Under the pieces are notes generated by a model, which saw only the letters and a list, made by a program, of their open reading frames with translations, was not told where the DNA came from and searched no databases. Shown here piece by piece: positions 35,693-43,831 of a DNA stretch of 64,000 nucleotides; positions within the stretch are counted from its first letter, which is position 1, and every line of letters begins with the position of its first letter. Where the stretch lies: the NCBI RefSeq assembly GCF_017875275.1, contig NZ_JAGGML010000001.1:1552501-1616500 (forward strand), read 5' to 3'. A program made the translations under genes and the position numbers. The DNA is from Xanthobacter flavus (GTDB lineage: Bacteria; Pseudomonadota; Alphaproteobacteria; Rhizobiales; Xanthobacteraceae).

Positions 35693-37057
35693 GTGACGAC
35701 CGCCGAACCCGCCCAGAAGCCGCGCGACATCATCTATTACGCCCTTGCCGCTCTGGTGGGCTTCATCGCCGGCGGCGTAGGCTCCGGCTTCCACTGGGCA
35801 ACGGAGAAGGCAGGCGAATGGCCGCTGCTGCTGCGTGAGCATTTCCAAGGGCCGGCGCTCTATGCCGCGCTCTCGGTCGGGGCCGCGCTGATGGTGGCGC
35901 TGTCGGTCTTCCTAGTGCGCCGCTTCGCGCCCGAGGCGGCCGGCTCCGGCGTGCAGGAGATCGAGGGCGCGCTGGAAGGCCTGCGCGAGGTGCGGTGGAA
36001 ACGGGTGCTGCCGGTGAAGTTCGTCGGCGGTGTCCTCGCCCTCGGGTCCGGATTGGTGGCGGGCCGGGAAGGGCCGACCATCCATATGGGCGCGTCCATC
36101 GCCAAGGCCATCTCGGATGCCGCAGGGCTCGGCACGCGCGACGGCCGGGGCCTTCTGGCGGCAGGCGCGGCGGCGGGTCTGGCGGCGGCCTTCAACGCGC
36201 CGCTGGCGGCGATCCTGTTCGTCATCGAGGAGACGCGGCGGCAGTTTCCATATGGCCTGCGGACCTACAGCGCGGTCATCATCTGCTCGGTGGCGAGCGC
36301 CGTCGTGGCCCAGGTCGTGGGCGGCACCGAGCCGGACATGCAGATGACCGTATCCGCCGTGCCGCTCCACCTTTTGCCTGCATTCATCGGGCTTGGAGCG
36401 GTGCTCGGGGTGGTGGGCATCGCCTTCAACGCGGCCCTCGTTTTCTCCCTTGATACGGCTCGGCGCCTCGCTTTGAAGGTCTCCCCGTATCTGCTGCCGG
36501 TGGCGGTGGGCGCGGCGGTGGGGCCGTTGCTGGTGCTGCGGCCGGAGGCGACGTTCGGGGGGGAGTTGCTTGCGGTATCCTTACCGGGGATGGGGTTGCC
36601 GGCGCTGACTTTGGCGGGGATCGTGCTGATCCGCTTCGTCATGACCATGGCGAGCTATTCCACCGGCATCCCGGGTGGCATCTTCGCCCCCATCCTGGCG
36701 CTGGCGACGGCGGTCGGGGTGTTGTTCGCGACCTTGCTCGGAAGCCTTTTTTCCCTTCCGCCCCAGATGCTTGCGGCATGCGGGATCGCGGCGATGGGCG
36801 GGCTGTTCTCGGCCACGGTGCGGGCGCCGCTGGTGGGCATGGTGCTGGTGGCGGAGCTGACCGGGGCCTATGACCTCCTGGTGCCGACCATCCTCACCTG
36901 CGTCACCGCAAACCTTGTGGCAGAAGGACTTGGCGGCAAACCGATCTACGAGGTGCTGCTCGACCGGACCCTCCGCCTCGCCGGAACGCCGCGTCCGCCG
37001 GAGCCGGAGCCGGAGGCCATCGGCGGCTGGGACGAGCGCGAGCGGCGTCCTCAGTAG
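35693..37057 (+). CDS. clcA: ClC-family chloride channel/antiporter
   Basis: The 454-residue membrane protein has the ClC selectivity motifs GSGVQEIEGAL, GREGPTIHMG (with the gating glutamate) and GIPGGIFAP. A conserved FAT-type segment is GGLFSATVRAPLVGMVL. It most likely exchanges Cl- for H+, since the external glutamate is present. There are no CBS domains. The start is GTG 35693; longer open sequence upstream is not family-like. Confidence 0.92.
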   Translation: MTTAEPAQKPRDIIYYALAALVGFIAGGVGSGFHWATEKAGEWPLLLREHFQGPALYAALSVGAALMVALSVFLVRRFAPEAAGSGVQEIEGALEGLREVRWKRVLPVKFVGGVLALGSGLVAGREGPTIHMGASIAKAISDAAGLGTRDGRGLLAAGAAAGLAAAFNAPLAAILFVIEETRRQFPYGLRTYSAVIICSVASAVVAQVVGGTEPDMQMTVSAVPLHLLPAFIGLGAVLGVVGIAFNAALVFSLDTARRLALKVSPYLLPVAVGAAVGPLLVLRPEATFGGELLAVSLPGMGLPALTLAGIVLIRFVMTMASYSTGIPGGIFAPILALATAVGVLFATLLGSLFSLPPQMLAACGIAAMGGLFSATVRAPLVGMVLVAELTGAYDLLVPTILTCVTANLVAEGLGGKPIYEVLLDRTLRLAGTPRPPEPEPEAIGGWDERERRPQ

Positions 37058-37273
37058 CGGCCGATATCGGGCAGTTCGGGTGGGGTAGCACCGGGGGTAT
37101 CGGGGGGATTCGGGACCCATTCGGGAGCGGTTCGAATCTTGCCGGGTCGGCAACCCGCCCGCCATCGACCCAGCTCCTCGGAAGATGGTATCTAATTACA
37201 TCACAACCCCCATGGCGGGGGGAGCCCCGTCCGCCCCCTGCGGGGGGCATCAAGAGTCGAGACGGAGGGCACC

Positions 37274-37780
37274 ATGGCGGTGCGGCAGATCGTGAAGTTC
37301 CCCGACCCGCGCCTGCGGCAGGCGGCGGCGGCGGTGACGGTGTTCGACGCCGCGCTCGAAGCCCTTGCCGCCGACCTCCTCGATACGATGCGCGCGGCGC
37401 CGGGCATCGGCATCACCGCCCCTCATGTGGGCGTGCTCGCGCGGGTGGTGGTGCTTGAGCTGTCGCCCGGCGAGACACCCGCCACCTACATCAATCCCGA
37501 GATCGTCTGGTCTTCGCCGGAGATGATCCGCCATGTGGAGGGCAGCGTCTCCATGCCGGGGGCCAGCGAGGAGGTGGAGCGCCATGCCCGCGTCCGCGTT
37601 CGGTACCACACCCTGTCCGGTGCTCTCGCGGAGGAGGAGGCGGAGGGCCTGCGCGCCGTCTGCCATCAGCACGAGTGCGACCAGTTGGACGGCATCTACT
37701 GGCTGCAGCGCCTGTCGCGGCTGAAGCGGGAACGGGTTGTGCGCAAATACGAGAAGGCGCAACGCGGCCCCGCCGCCTGA
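37274..37780 (+). CDS. Peptide deformylase-like protein lacking metal ligands
   Basis: The 168-residue protein keeps the deformylase fold pattern (IVKFPDPRLRQAA, GIGITAPHVGV, RHARVRVRYHTLSG). The active site is altered. The EGCLS motif reads EGSVS (residues 89-93), so the metal cysteine is lost. The zinc-binding HEXXH motif reads HECDQ (133-137), so the second histidine is replaced by Gln; Gln of the first motif is His. Deformylase activity is therefore unlikely. A similar altered branch exists in other Rhizobiales beside true def. The function is unknown. Confidence 0.85.
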   Translation: MAVRQIVKFPDPRLRQAAAAVTVFDAALEALAADLLDTMRAAPGIGITAPHVGVLARVVVLELSPGETPATYINPEIVWSSPEMIRHVEGSVSMPGASEEVERHARVRVRYHTLSGALAEEEAEGLRAVCHQHECDQLDGIYWLQRLSRLKRERVVRKYEKAQRGPAA

Positions 37781-37985
37781 CGCGGAACACCGGGCGACTA
37801 TCGTAAAGCTTGTGCTTGCGCCCACCCCTGTCCTGCGCTCACTCTCCACTGGAAACATCCCTTCCGGGCGTTGCGGCCCGGACCGGGCGGCTGCCAGATG
37901 GCGAGGCCGGAAGATGCGGGCGGGACGAGGGCGGATGGGGCTCAAGGGGCGAAGCGGCAGGGCTGGGGCGGTTCTGCGGCGTGTG

Positions 37986-39035
37986 ATGCAGATGCACGCC
38001 CTAATGATAACAATCTTTTCACTCGCCTTCTCCTTTGCCTCCGTCGCGGCAGAGAAGGAGCCCATCCGGCTGCAGGTGGTGGGCGGCCTCGCCGGCGTCA
38101 CCCAGTTCACCCGCCTGGAGCAGCCGTTCTGGGAGCACGAGATCACCGAGCGCACGGACGGGCGGGTGATCGCGACCATTACTCCCAACGACGGCGGCGG
38201 CCTGCGCGGACAGGAGATGCTCCGGCTCATGCAGCTCGGCGTCGTTCCGTTCGGCACCGGCCTCGTTTCCGTGGTCTCGGCGGAGGAGCCCGAGCTCAAC
38301 GCCGTAGACCTGCCCATCCTCAATCCGGACATGGCGACGCTGAAGAAGACGGTGGCTGCCTTCCGCGCCCACCTCGTGACCCTCCTGCGCGACAAATGGG
38401 ACATCGAGCTGCTGGACATCTACGCCTATCCGGCGCAGGTGCTGTTCTGCCGCTCCGCCTTCCGGGGCCTCGACGACATGGCGGGGCGCCGCGTCCGCAC
38501 CTCCTCGGTGGCCCAGTCCGACCTGATGAAGGCGCTCGGCGCCATTCCCGTGGTGGTGCCGTTCGCGGATGTGGTGGACGCGGTGCGGCAGGGGGTGGTG
38601 GACTGCGCCATCACCGGCACGCTCAGCGGGTACGAGATCGGCCTCGGCGACGTGACCACCCATGTCCACGGCATGGCGATCAGCTGGGGCCTGTCGTTCT
38701 TCGGGGCCAATGTGACCGCCTGGGAGGCGCTGCCACAGGACGTGCGGACGCAGATCCGCGCCGGGCTCGCGGGCCTGGAGGGGCGGATCTGGCAGCAGGC
38801 GGACGCGGACACCATGCGCGGTCTCGACTGCAACACCGGCGCCATCGCCTGCGGTCGCCCCCAGGCGCGGCGGCTGGTGGTGACTCCGAAGTCCGAGGCG
38901 GACGCCGCCCGCCGTCTGAACCTGCTGTCCGGCATCATCCTGCCGCGTTGGATCGAGCGATGTGGCGCGGCTTGCGCCAATGCCTGGAATGCCTATCTTG
39001 CTGAGTTGCATGCCACGACCGCCAAAGCCGAGTGA
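37986..39035 (+). CDS. TRAP-type (DctP) solute-binding protein, orphan
   Basis: The 349-residue protein has a signal peptide (MITIFSLAFSFASVAA) and the DctP pattern: QPFWEHEITERTDGRV, LMQLGVVPFGTGLVS, ELNAVDLPILNPD, LLDIYAYPAQVLFCRSAFRGLDDMAGRRVRTSS, VVPFADVVDAVRQGVVDCAITG. No DctQ or DctM membrane genes are adjacent. A GGDEF-EAL gene with an extracytoplasmic sensor domain starts 85 bases downstream on the same strand, so a sensing role is possible. Start ATG 37986 is chosen; the ATG at 37992 is an alternative. Confidence 0.82.
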   Translation: MQMHALMITIFSLAFSFASVAAEKEPIRLQVVGGLAGVTQFTRLEQPFWEHEITERTDGRVIATITPNDGGGLRGQEMLRLMQLGVVPFGTGLVSVVSAEEPELNAVDLPILNPDMATLKKTVAAFRAHLVTLLRDKWDIELLDIYAYPAQVLFCRSAFRGLDDMAGRRVRTSSVAQSDLMKALGAIPVVVPFADVVDAVRQGVVDCAITGTLSGYEIGLGDVTTHVHGMAISWGLSFFGANVTAWEALPQDVRTQIRAGLAGLEGRIWQQADADTMRGLDCNTGAIACGRPQARRLVVTPKSEADAARRLNLLSGIILPRWIERCGAACANAWNAYLAELHATTAKAE

Positions 39036-39120
39036 TTGCGCCCTACCGGGACAACCGGACCGACCGCGATCCCTCAGGCATCCCCGCAGTGCCCTCAAGC
39101 CTGGCGAATGATGCCCTCGA

Positions 39121-41823
39121 ATGATCTGGCACCGCCTCAAGCTATCCGTCATCGCCGGAACCATCGTCATCTTGGGGCTGCTCGGCGTCGGGACGGCGTT
39201 GCTCGCCCATCGCGGGCTTGAGGCCACGAAGCTCGCGGCGGACGCCGACCTGGAGCGCTCCGCGCAAGCGGTCGAGAATGCGCTCAATCGCCAGCTGCTG
39301 CAGGTCCACAGCGCGCTCGCCACCATGCGACCGCTATTCGCCGCCGCCGGGCTCGCCCCAACCTCGCCGGCCTCCAGCGAACTGCTGCGTGGCCTGAACC
39401 TGCAGATCACCGCCTTCCGCGACCTGATGCTGGTGTCGCCCGAAGGCGACATCATCGCGTCCGCACGGCCGCGCGGCGCGCTGCGCTCGCTGCCGATCGC
39501 CACAAGTCTCTCCGGGCTCCAGCCCGCCGCGTTGCTGGGGCCGGTCCAGAATCCGGTGAGCGGGGACTGGTCCCTGTACGCCGCGCGGACGGTGCCCGGA
39601 TGGGGCGGTGTGATCGCCTTGGCCGACGTGCCGATCCTGGCCCTCATGAAGGTGCTGGCCGAAACCGGCCTCGCGCCCGGAACGCGCATCCGCATCGAAC
39701 GACCGACCGGCCAGCTGGTGGCCTCGCTGCCCCATGATGAACTGGCCATCGGCGAGTGGCATCCGGGGGCGCTCGGGACGCGCCCCCCCGACGGCAAGGC
39801 CTTCGTGACCTCCAATGCCGGCGGTGGGGCGGAACTGGCGGCGGTGCGCACCTCCCTGACCGGCGACCTGCGCGTGGTGCTCGTCATCGATCTCGCCGAA
39901 GTGCTCGCCCCCTGGCGGCTGGACCGCGACCGCATGGTGGCGGCGGCGGCCATGGGCGGGGTTCTGGTGACGGCCTTCGCCGGCGCGCTGTTCCTGGCGC
40001 TGCGCCAGCGCGAGAAGGTGGACGCCGAGCGCGACCGCGCCAGCGCCGTGCTCGCCAATGCGGTGGAGGCCATGTCCGACGGCTTCGCCCTGTGGGACGC
40101 CGAGGATCGGCTGGTGGCTTGCAACCAGCGCTACCGCGAGCTGTTCACCATCACCGCGCCCTATCTGCTGGTGGGCGCGCGCTTCGAGGACATCATGCGG
40201 GCGAGCCTCGCGTCCTCGCTACGCTCCGATACCGCACCGGCGAGCGCCGACGCGCTGGCCCGCCGCATCGGCGGGCATCGGCCCCAGCACACCCCGGTGG
40301 AACGCAGGCTCTCCGACGGCCGATGGGTGCTGATGACGGACCGCCGCACGGCGGACGGCGGCGTGGTGGCCCTGCGCACGGACATCACGGCCCTCAAGAA
40401 GGTGCAGGCGGAACTGGCCGAGGCGAATTTGCGCGCCAACGAGGCGGCGGCGGAGGCGCAGCGGCAGAACGTGGCGCTGATCGAGCGCGAGGGGCGCATC
40501 CGCTTCCTCGCCCATCACGACGACCTCACCGGCCTGCCCAACCGGGTGGTGTTCCGCGAGCGCATCGGCAAGGCGCTCTACCAGGCCGCCGAACGGGGCG
40601 AGGGCATGGCCCTGCTCTATCTCGACCTCGACCGCTTCAAGGACGTCAACGACACCCTCGGCCATCCGGTCGGTGATGCGCTGCTGCGCATGGTCGCCAG
40701 CCGGCTCACCGGCTGCGTGCCGGCCACCGACATGGTGGCGCGCCTCAGCGGCGACGAGTTCGCCGTCATCTGCGTCGGCCCGCGCCAGCCGGAGGCGGCG
40801 ACCGCGCTGGCGGAGCGCATCATCTCCTTGCTCGGCGAGCCCTATTCGGCGCTCGGCCACACCCTCTCGGTCAGCGTCAGCGTCGGCATCGCCGTGGCCG
40901 AGGCGGCCTGGACCGACGCCGATACCCTGCTCAAGCAGGCCGACCTCGCCCTCTACCGGGCCAAGGCCTGGGGCCGCGGCACCGCATGCGTGTTCGAGCC
41001 GGAGATGGACACCCACCTGCGCGCCCGGCTCGAGATGGAGCAGGACATCAAGCAGGCGCTGGCGGAAAACCAGTTCCACCTCGCCTACCAGCCGATCTTC
41101 TCGGTGGCCACCGGCGCGCTCACGGGCTTCGAGGCGCTGCTGCGCTGGAACCACCCACGCCGGGGCCCCATCGACCCGTCGGCCTTCGTGCCCCTCGCCG
41201 AGGACACGCGCAGCATCGTCGAGATCGGCGCCTTCGCCATGCGGCGGGCCGTGGCGGACATCGCGTCCTTGCCCGGCGGGCTGAAGGTGGCGGTGAACCT
41301 CTCGCCGGTGCAGCTCGCCTTCGGCGACGTGATCGCGACGGTGGAGGCGGCGCTGCGCGACGCCGGCCTGCCGCCGGGCCGCCTCGAATGCGAGATCACC
41401 GAGAGCGCCCTGTTCGAGAGCGAGCAGGCGAGCCTCGCCGTGCTGCAGCGTCTGCGCGAGATGGGGGTGCGGATCGCGCTCGACGATTTCGGCACCGGCT
41501 ATTCCAGCCTCAGCCGGCTGCGCCAGCTGCCCCTCGACAAGATCAAGATCGACCGCTCGTTCATCCAGGACGCCACCGAAGGCTCCGCCAGCGCCGCCAT
41601 CGTCGAGGCCATCACCGTGCTCACCAGCCGGCTCGGCATCGCCACCGTCGCCGAGGGCATCGAGACCGAGGACCAGTGGGCGCTGGTGGCCCGCACCTCC
41701 TGCAACGAGGCGCAGGGCTTCCTGCTCGGCCGGCCGATGCCCATCGCCGAGGCGGCCGCGCTGGCCCATGCGGGCTACGGCGTGCCGGTCGCCCTGGCGG
41801 CGGGCCTGTGCGGCCAGCCGTGA
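39121..41823 (+). CDS. Membrane GGDEF-EAL c-di-GMP turnover protein
   Basis: The protein has 900 residues. A first membrane helix is at about 8-28, a large periplasmic sensor region at 30-275, and a second helix at about 278-296. A PAS domain (VEAMSDGFALWDAEDRLVACN) at 305-425 is followed by GGDEF at 455-615 and EAL at 640-885. The cyclase signature is SGDEF rather than GGDEF (residues 543-547), which can still be active. The phosphodiesterase signature FEALLRW (about 670) and DDFGTGYSS are intact. It controls the motile/sessile switch through c-di-GMP. It follows an orphan binding protein. Confidence 0.93.
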   Translation: MIWHRLKLSVIAGTIVILGLLGVGTALLAHRGLEATKLAADADLERSAQAVENALNRQLLQVHSALATMRPLFAAAGLAPTSPASSELLRGLNLQITAFRDLMLVSPEGDIIASARPRGALRSLPIATSLSGLQPAALLGPVQNPVSGDWSLYAARTVPGWGGVIALADVPILALMKVLAETGLAPGTRIRIERPTGQLVASLPHDELAIGEWHPGALGTRPPDGKAFVTSNAGGGAELAAVRTSLTGDLRVVLVIDLAEVLAPWRLDRDRMVAAAAMGGVLVTAFAGALFLALRQREKVDAERDRASAVLANAVEAMSDGFALWDAEDRLVACNQRYRELFTITAPYLLVGARFEDIMRASLASSLRSDTAPASADALARRIGGHRPQHTPVERRLSDGRWVLMTDRRTADGGVVALRTDITALKKVQAELAEANLRANEAAAEAQRQNVALIEREGRIRFLAHHDDLTGLPNRVVFRERIGKALYQAAERGEGMALLYLDLDRFKDVNDTLGHPVGDALLRMVASRLTGCVPATDMVARLSGDEFAVICVGPRQPEAATALAERIISLLGEPYSALGHTLSVSVSVGIAVAEAAWTDADTLLKQADLALYRAKAWGRGTACVFEPEMDTHLRARLEMEQDIKQALAENQFHLAYQPIFSVATGALTGFEALLRWNHPRRGPIDPSAFVPLAEDTRSIVEIGAFAMRRAVADIASLPGGLKVAVNLSPVQLAFGDVIATVEAALRDAGLPPGRLECEITESALFESEQASLAVLQRLREMGVRIALDDFGTGYSSLSRLRQLPLDKIKIDRSFIQDATEGSASAAIVEAITVLTSRLGIATVAEGIETEDQWALVARTSCNEAQGFLLGRPMPIAEAAALAHAGYGVPVALAAGLCGQP

Positions 41824-41836
41824 CGGCGCGCCGCGC

Positions 41837-42550
41837 TCAGCTGCGGAAATAGGCCGGCCAGAGCGCGACGAGATCCGGCGCGTAGGCGAGCGAGTTGGAC
41901 AGATGGGTGCGCAGCGCCTCCTGCGCCCCGGCGGCATCGCCCGCCCGCACCGCGGCGGCCACCGCCCGGTGCTCGCGCAGCACCCGCTCGGCCTTGCCCG
42001 GCATGGGCAGGTGCAGGCGGCGGATGCGGTCGATATGGCCGGAATAGCGGCGCACCATCAGCCACAGGCTGTGGATGCCGGTGGCATCGAACAGCACGCG
42101 GTGGAAGTCGCGGTCGCCCGCATCGAAGCCGGGCAGGTCGCCGCGCGCGAGCCGCTCGTCCTGGAGGGCGATCACCCCATCGAGGCGCGCGGCGATGGCC
42201 GCATGGTCCTCACCCAGGGCCACCGTGCGCACCGCCTCCAGCTCGATGGAGCGGCGCAGAAAGTGCGCCTGCCGGGCGAGTTCCAGATCGATGGGGCTCA
42301 CCACGGTGGCGTGCTGGGGGAAGATCTCCACCAGCTGCTCCTCCTGCAACTTCAGGAGCGCGTCGCGCACCGGCGTCGAGGAGAAGCCGAACAGGTCCTG
42401 CAACTCGGCGCGGGAGATCAGCGTGCCCGGCGGCATCTCCAGCGTGATGATCCGCTCGCGCAGATAGTCGAACACCTGCGGCGCCGCATGGCGGGAGGGA
42501 TCGCGGGAGGGCCGCGCGCTGCGCGTCAGGTCCATGGTCGTCGTGTCCAT
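41837..42550 (-). CDS. GntR-family regulator with FCD ligand domain
   Basis: The 237-residue protein has an N-terminal winged helix (VFDYLRERIITLEMPPGTLIS, LFGFSSTPVRDALLKLQEEQLV) and an FCD domain with metal-ligand pattern (DRDFHRVLFDAT, EHRAVAAAVRAGDAAGAQEALRTHL). It is divergent from the Bug-dehydratase-aldolase genes, with a palindromic candidate operator between them. It probably represses them until a sugar acid or its breakdown product binds. Confidence 0.9.
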   Translation of the reverse strand: MDTTTMDLTRSARPSRDPSRHAAPQVFDYLRERIITLEMPPGTLISRAELQDLFGFSSTPVRDALLKLQEEQLVEIFPQHATVVSPIDLELARQAHFLRRSIELEAVRTVALGEDHAAIAARLDGVIALQDERLARGDLPGFDAGDRDFHRVLFDATGIHSLWLMVRRYSGHIDRIRRLHLPMPGKAERVLREHRAVAAAVRAGDAAGAQEALRTHLSNSLAYAPDLVALWPAYFRS

Positions 42551-42581
42551 GGCGGAAGAATAGCAAATCGGGCGCTTGACG

Positions 42582-42607
42582 CCACTAATGCATTAGCGTT
42601 TTAGTGG
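42582..42607. promoter_or_regulatory. Candidate GntR operator
   Basis: A nested symmetric site contains a 12-bp perfect palindrome CTAATGCATTAG (42585-42596) inside CCACTAA...TTAGTGG arms (42582-42588, 42601-42607). It lies about 30 bases upstream of the gntR start, in the divergent promoter region. Confidence 0.55.
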
Positions 42608-42759
42608 ACCCATAAACGAGAAGGCCCCGCCTCAGGCAGGGGCCGCCGAGGAAACGACCGCCGCCGGCGCATCCGCCTGCCCCAATTCCGGGCGGCAGGG
42701 ATGGCGCCCGTGAAGCCCGCGCACCGCAACCGCGCAGCCAACCGGCCCCGGGAGGACCC

Positions 42760-43761
42760 ATGACCCGCCTGCAACGCCCGTCCCGCTCCTTTTCCAGCGG
42801 CGCGCTTCTCGCCGCGCTCGCCGCCACCGCGCTGACCCTCGCCGGGCCGGCGGCGGCGGAGACCTATCCGCAGCGGCCCGTCACCGTGGTGGTGCCCTTC
42901 CCGCCCGGCGGCGCCTCCGACAGCACGGCGCGCCTCACCTCGCAGAAGGTGAGCGACGCGCTCGGCCAGCCCGTGGTCATCGACAACCGCCCCGGCGCCA
43001 ATGGCGGCACCGGCGCCACCCATGTGAAGACCGCGCCCGCCGACGGCTACACTTTGCTGGTCGGCTCCATCGGTGTGTTCGCCATCAATCCGGCGCTCTA
43101 TCCGGCGCTGAGCTACTCACCCAAATCCGACTTCGACCTCATCACCGTGGCGGTGCGCACCCCCAACGTGCTGGTGGCCAACCCCAATTTCCCGGCGAAT
43201 TCGGTGAAGGAGCTGGTGGCGTATCTGAAGAAGAATCCGGACAAGGTGACCTTCGCCTCCTCCGGCGTCGGCTCCTCCGACCACCTCACCGCCGCTCTGT
43301 TCTGGCAGAAGACGGGGACCAACGGCATCCACGTGCCCTACAAGGGCGGCGGACCGGCCATCAGCGACCTCATCGCCGGCCATGCGGACGTCTCGTTCCA
43401 GAACCTCGGAGCGGTGGCGAACCAGATCAAGGCCGGCAAGCTGAAGGCCCTTGGCGTCACCGCCGCCGCCCGCAGCCCGCAGTTTCCCGACATTCCGACT
43501 CTCAAGGAGGGCGGCGTGGACGGCATCGATGTCTATTCCTGGCAAGCCGCGGCCGCGCCCAAGGGCCTGCCGCCGGAGGTGAAGGCCAAGGTGGTGGCGG
43601 CCTTCAAGGCGAGCCTGTCCGATCCCGCCGTCAAGGCCAAGTTCACCGACCTCGGCTTCGAGGTTGTGGCCAACACACCGGCCGAGTTCGCCGCCTTCCA
43701 GGCTGCCGAGGAGCAGCGCTGGCGCGAGGTGGTGAAGGCCGGCAACATCGTGGTCCAGTAG
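42760..43761 (+). CDS. Bug/TctC-family tricarboxylate-type binding protein
   Basis: The 333-residue protein has a signal peptide (LLAALAATALTLAGPAAA) and the Bug family pattern YPQRPVTVVVPFPPGGASDSTAR, VIDNRPGANGG, GYTLLVGS, VPYKGGGPAISDLIAGH and VYSWQAAAAPKGLP. Such proteins bind carboxylates such as sugar acids with two conserved water-mediated contacts. No TctA/TctB membrane genes are present here, so transport must use components encoded elsewhere. It is the first gene of the sugar-acid operon. Confidence 0.92.
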   Translation: MTRLQRPSRSFSSGALLAALAATALTLAGPAAAETYPQRPVTVVVPFPPGGASDSTARLTSQKVSDALGQPVVIDNRPGANGGTGATHVKTAPADGYTLLVGSIGVFAINPALYPALSYSPKSDFDLITVAVRTPNVLVANPNFPANSVKELVAYLKKNPDKVTFASSGVGSSDHLTAALFWQKTGTNGIHVPYKGGGPAISDLIAGHADVSFQNLGAVANQIKAGKLKALGVTAAARSPQFPDIPTLKEGGVDGIDVYSWQAAAAPKGLPPEVKAKVVAAFKASLSDPAVKAKFTDLGFEVVANTPAEFAAFQAAEEQRWREVVKAGNIVVQ

Positions 43762-43831
43762 TCCCCCACCTTCGCGCCGGGCGGTCTCGCCCGGTGCCCG
43801 CGACGGTCCCAGAGAGACGGGTTCCTGAGAC

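Noticed and set aside
37120-37170. GGTTCGAATC resembling a tRNA T-arm upstream of the deformylase-like gene
   Set aside because: The flanking bases do not form a T stem, and no acceptor, D or anticodon arm could be folded around it.
39334-41937. Minus-strand frames across the GGDEF-EAL gene
   Set aside because: They are antisense to well-defined PAS, GGDEF and EAL domains and carry no motif of their own.
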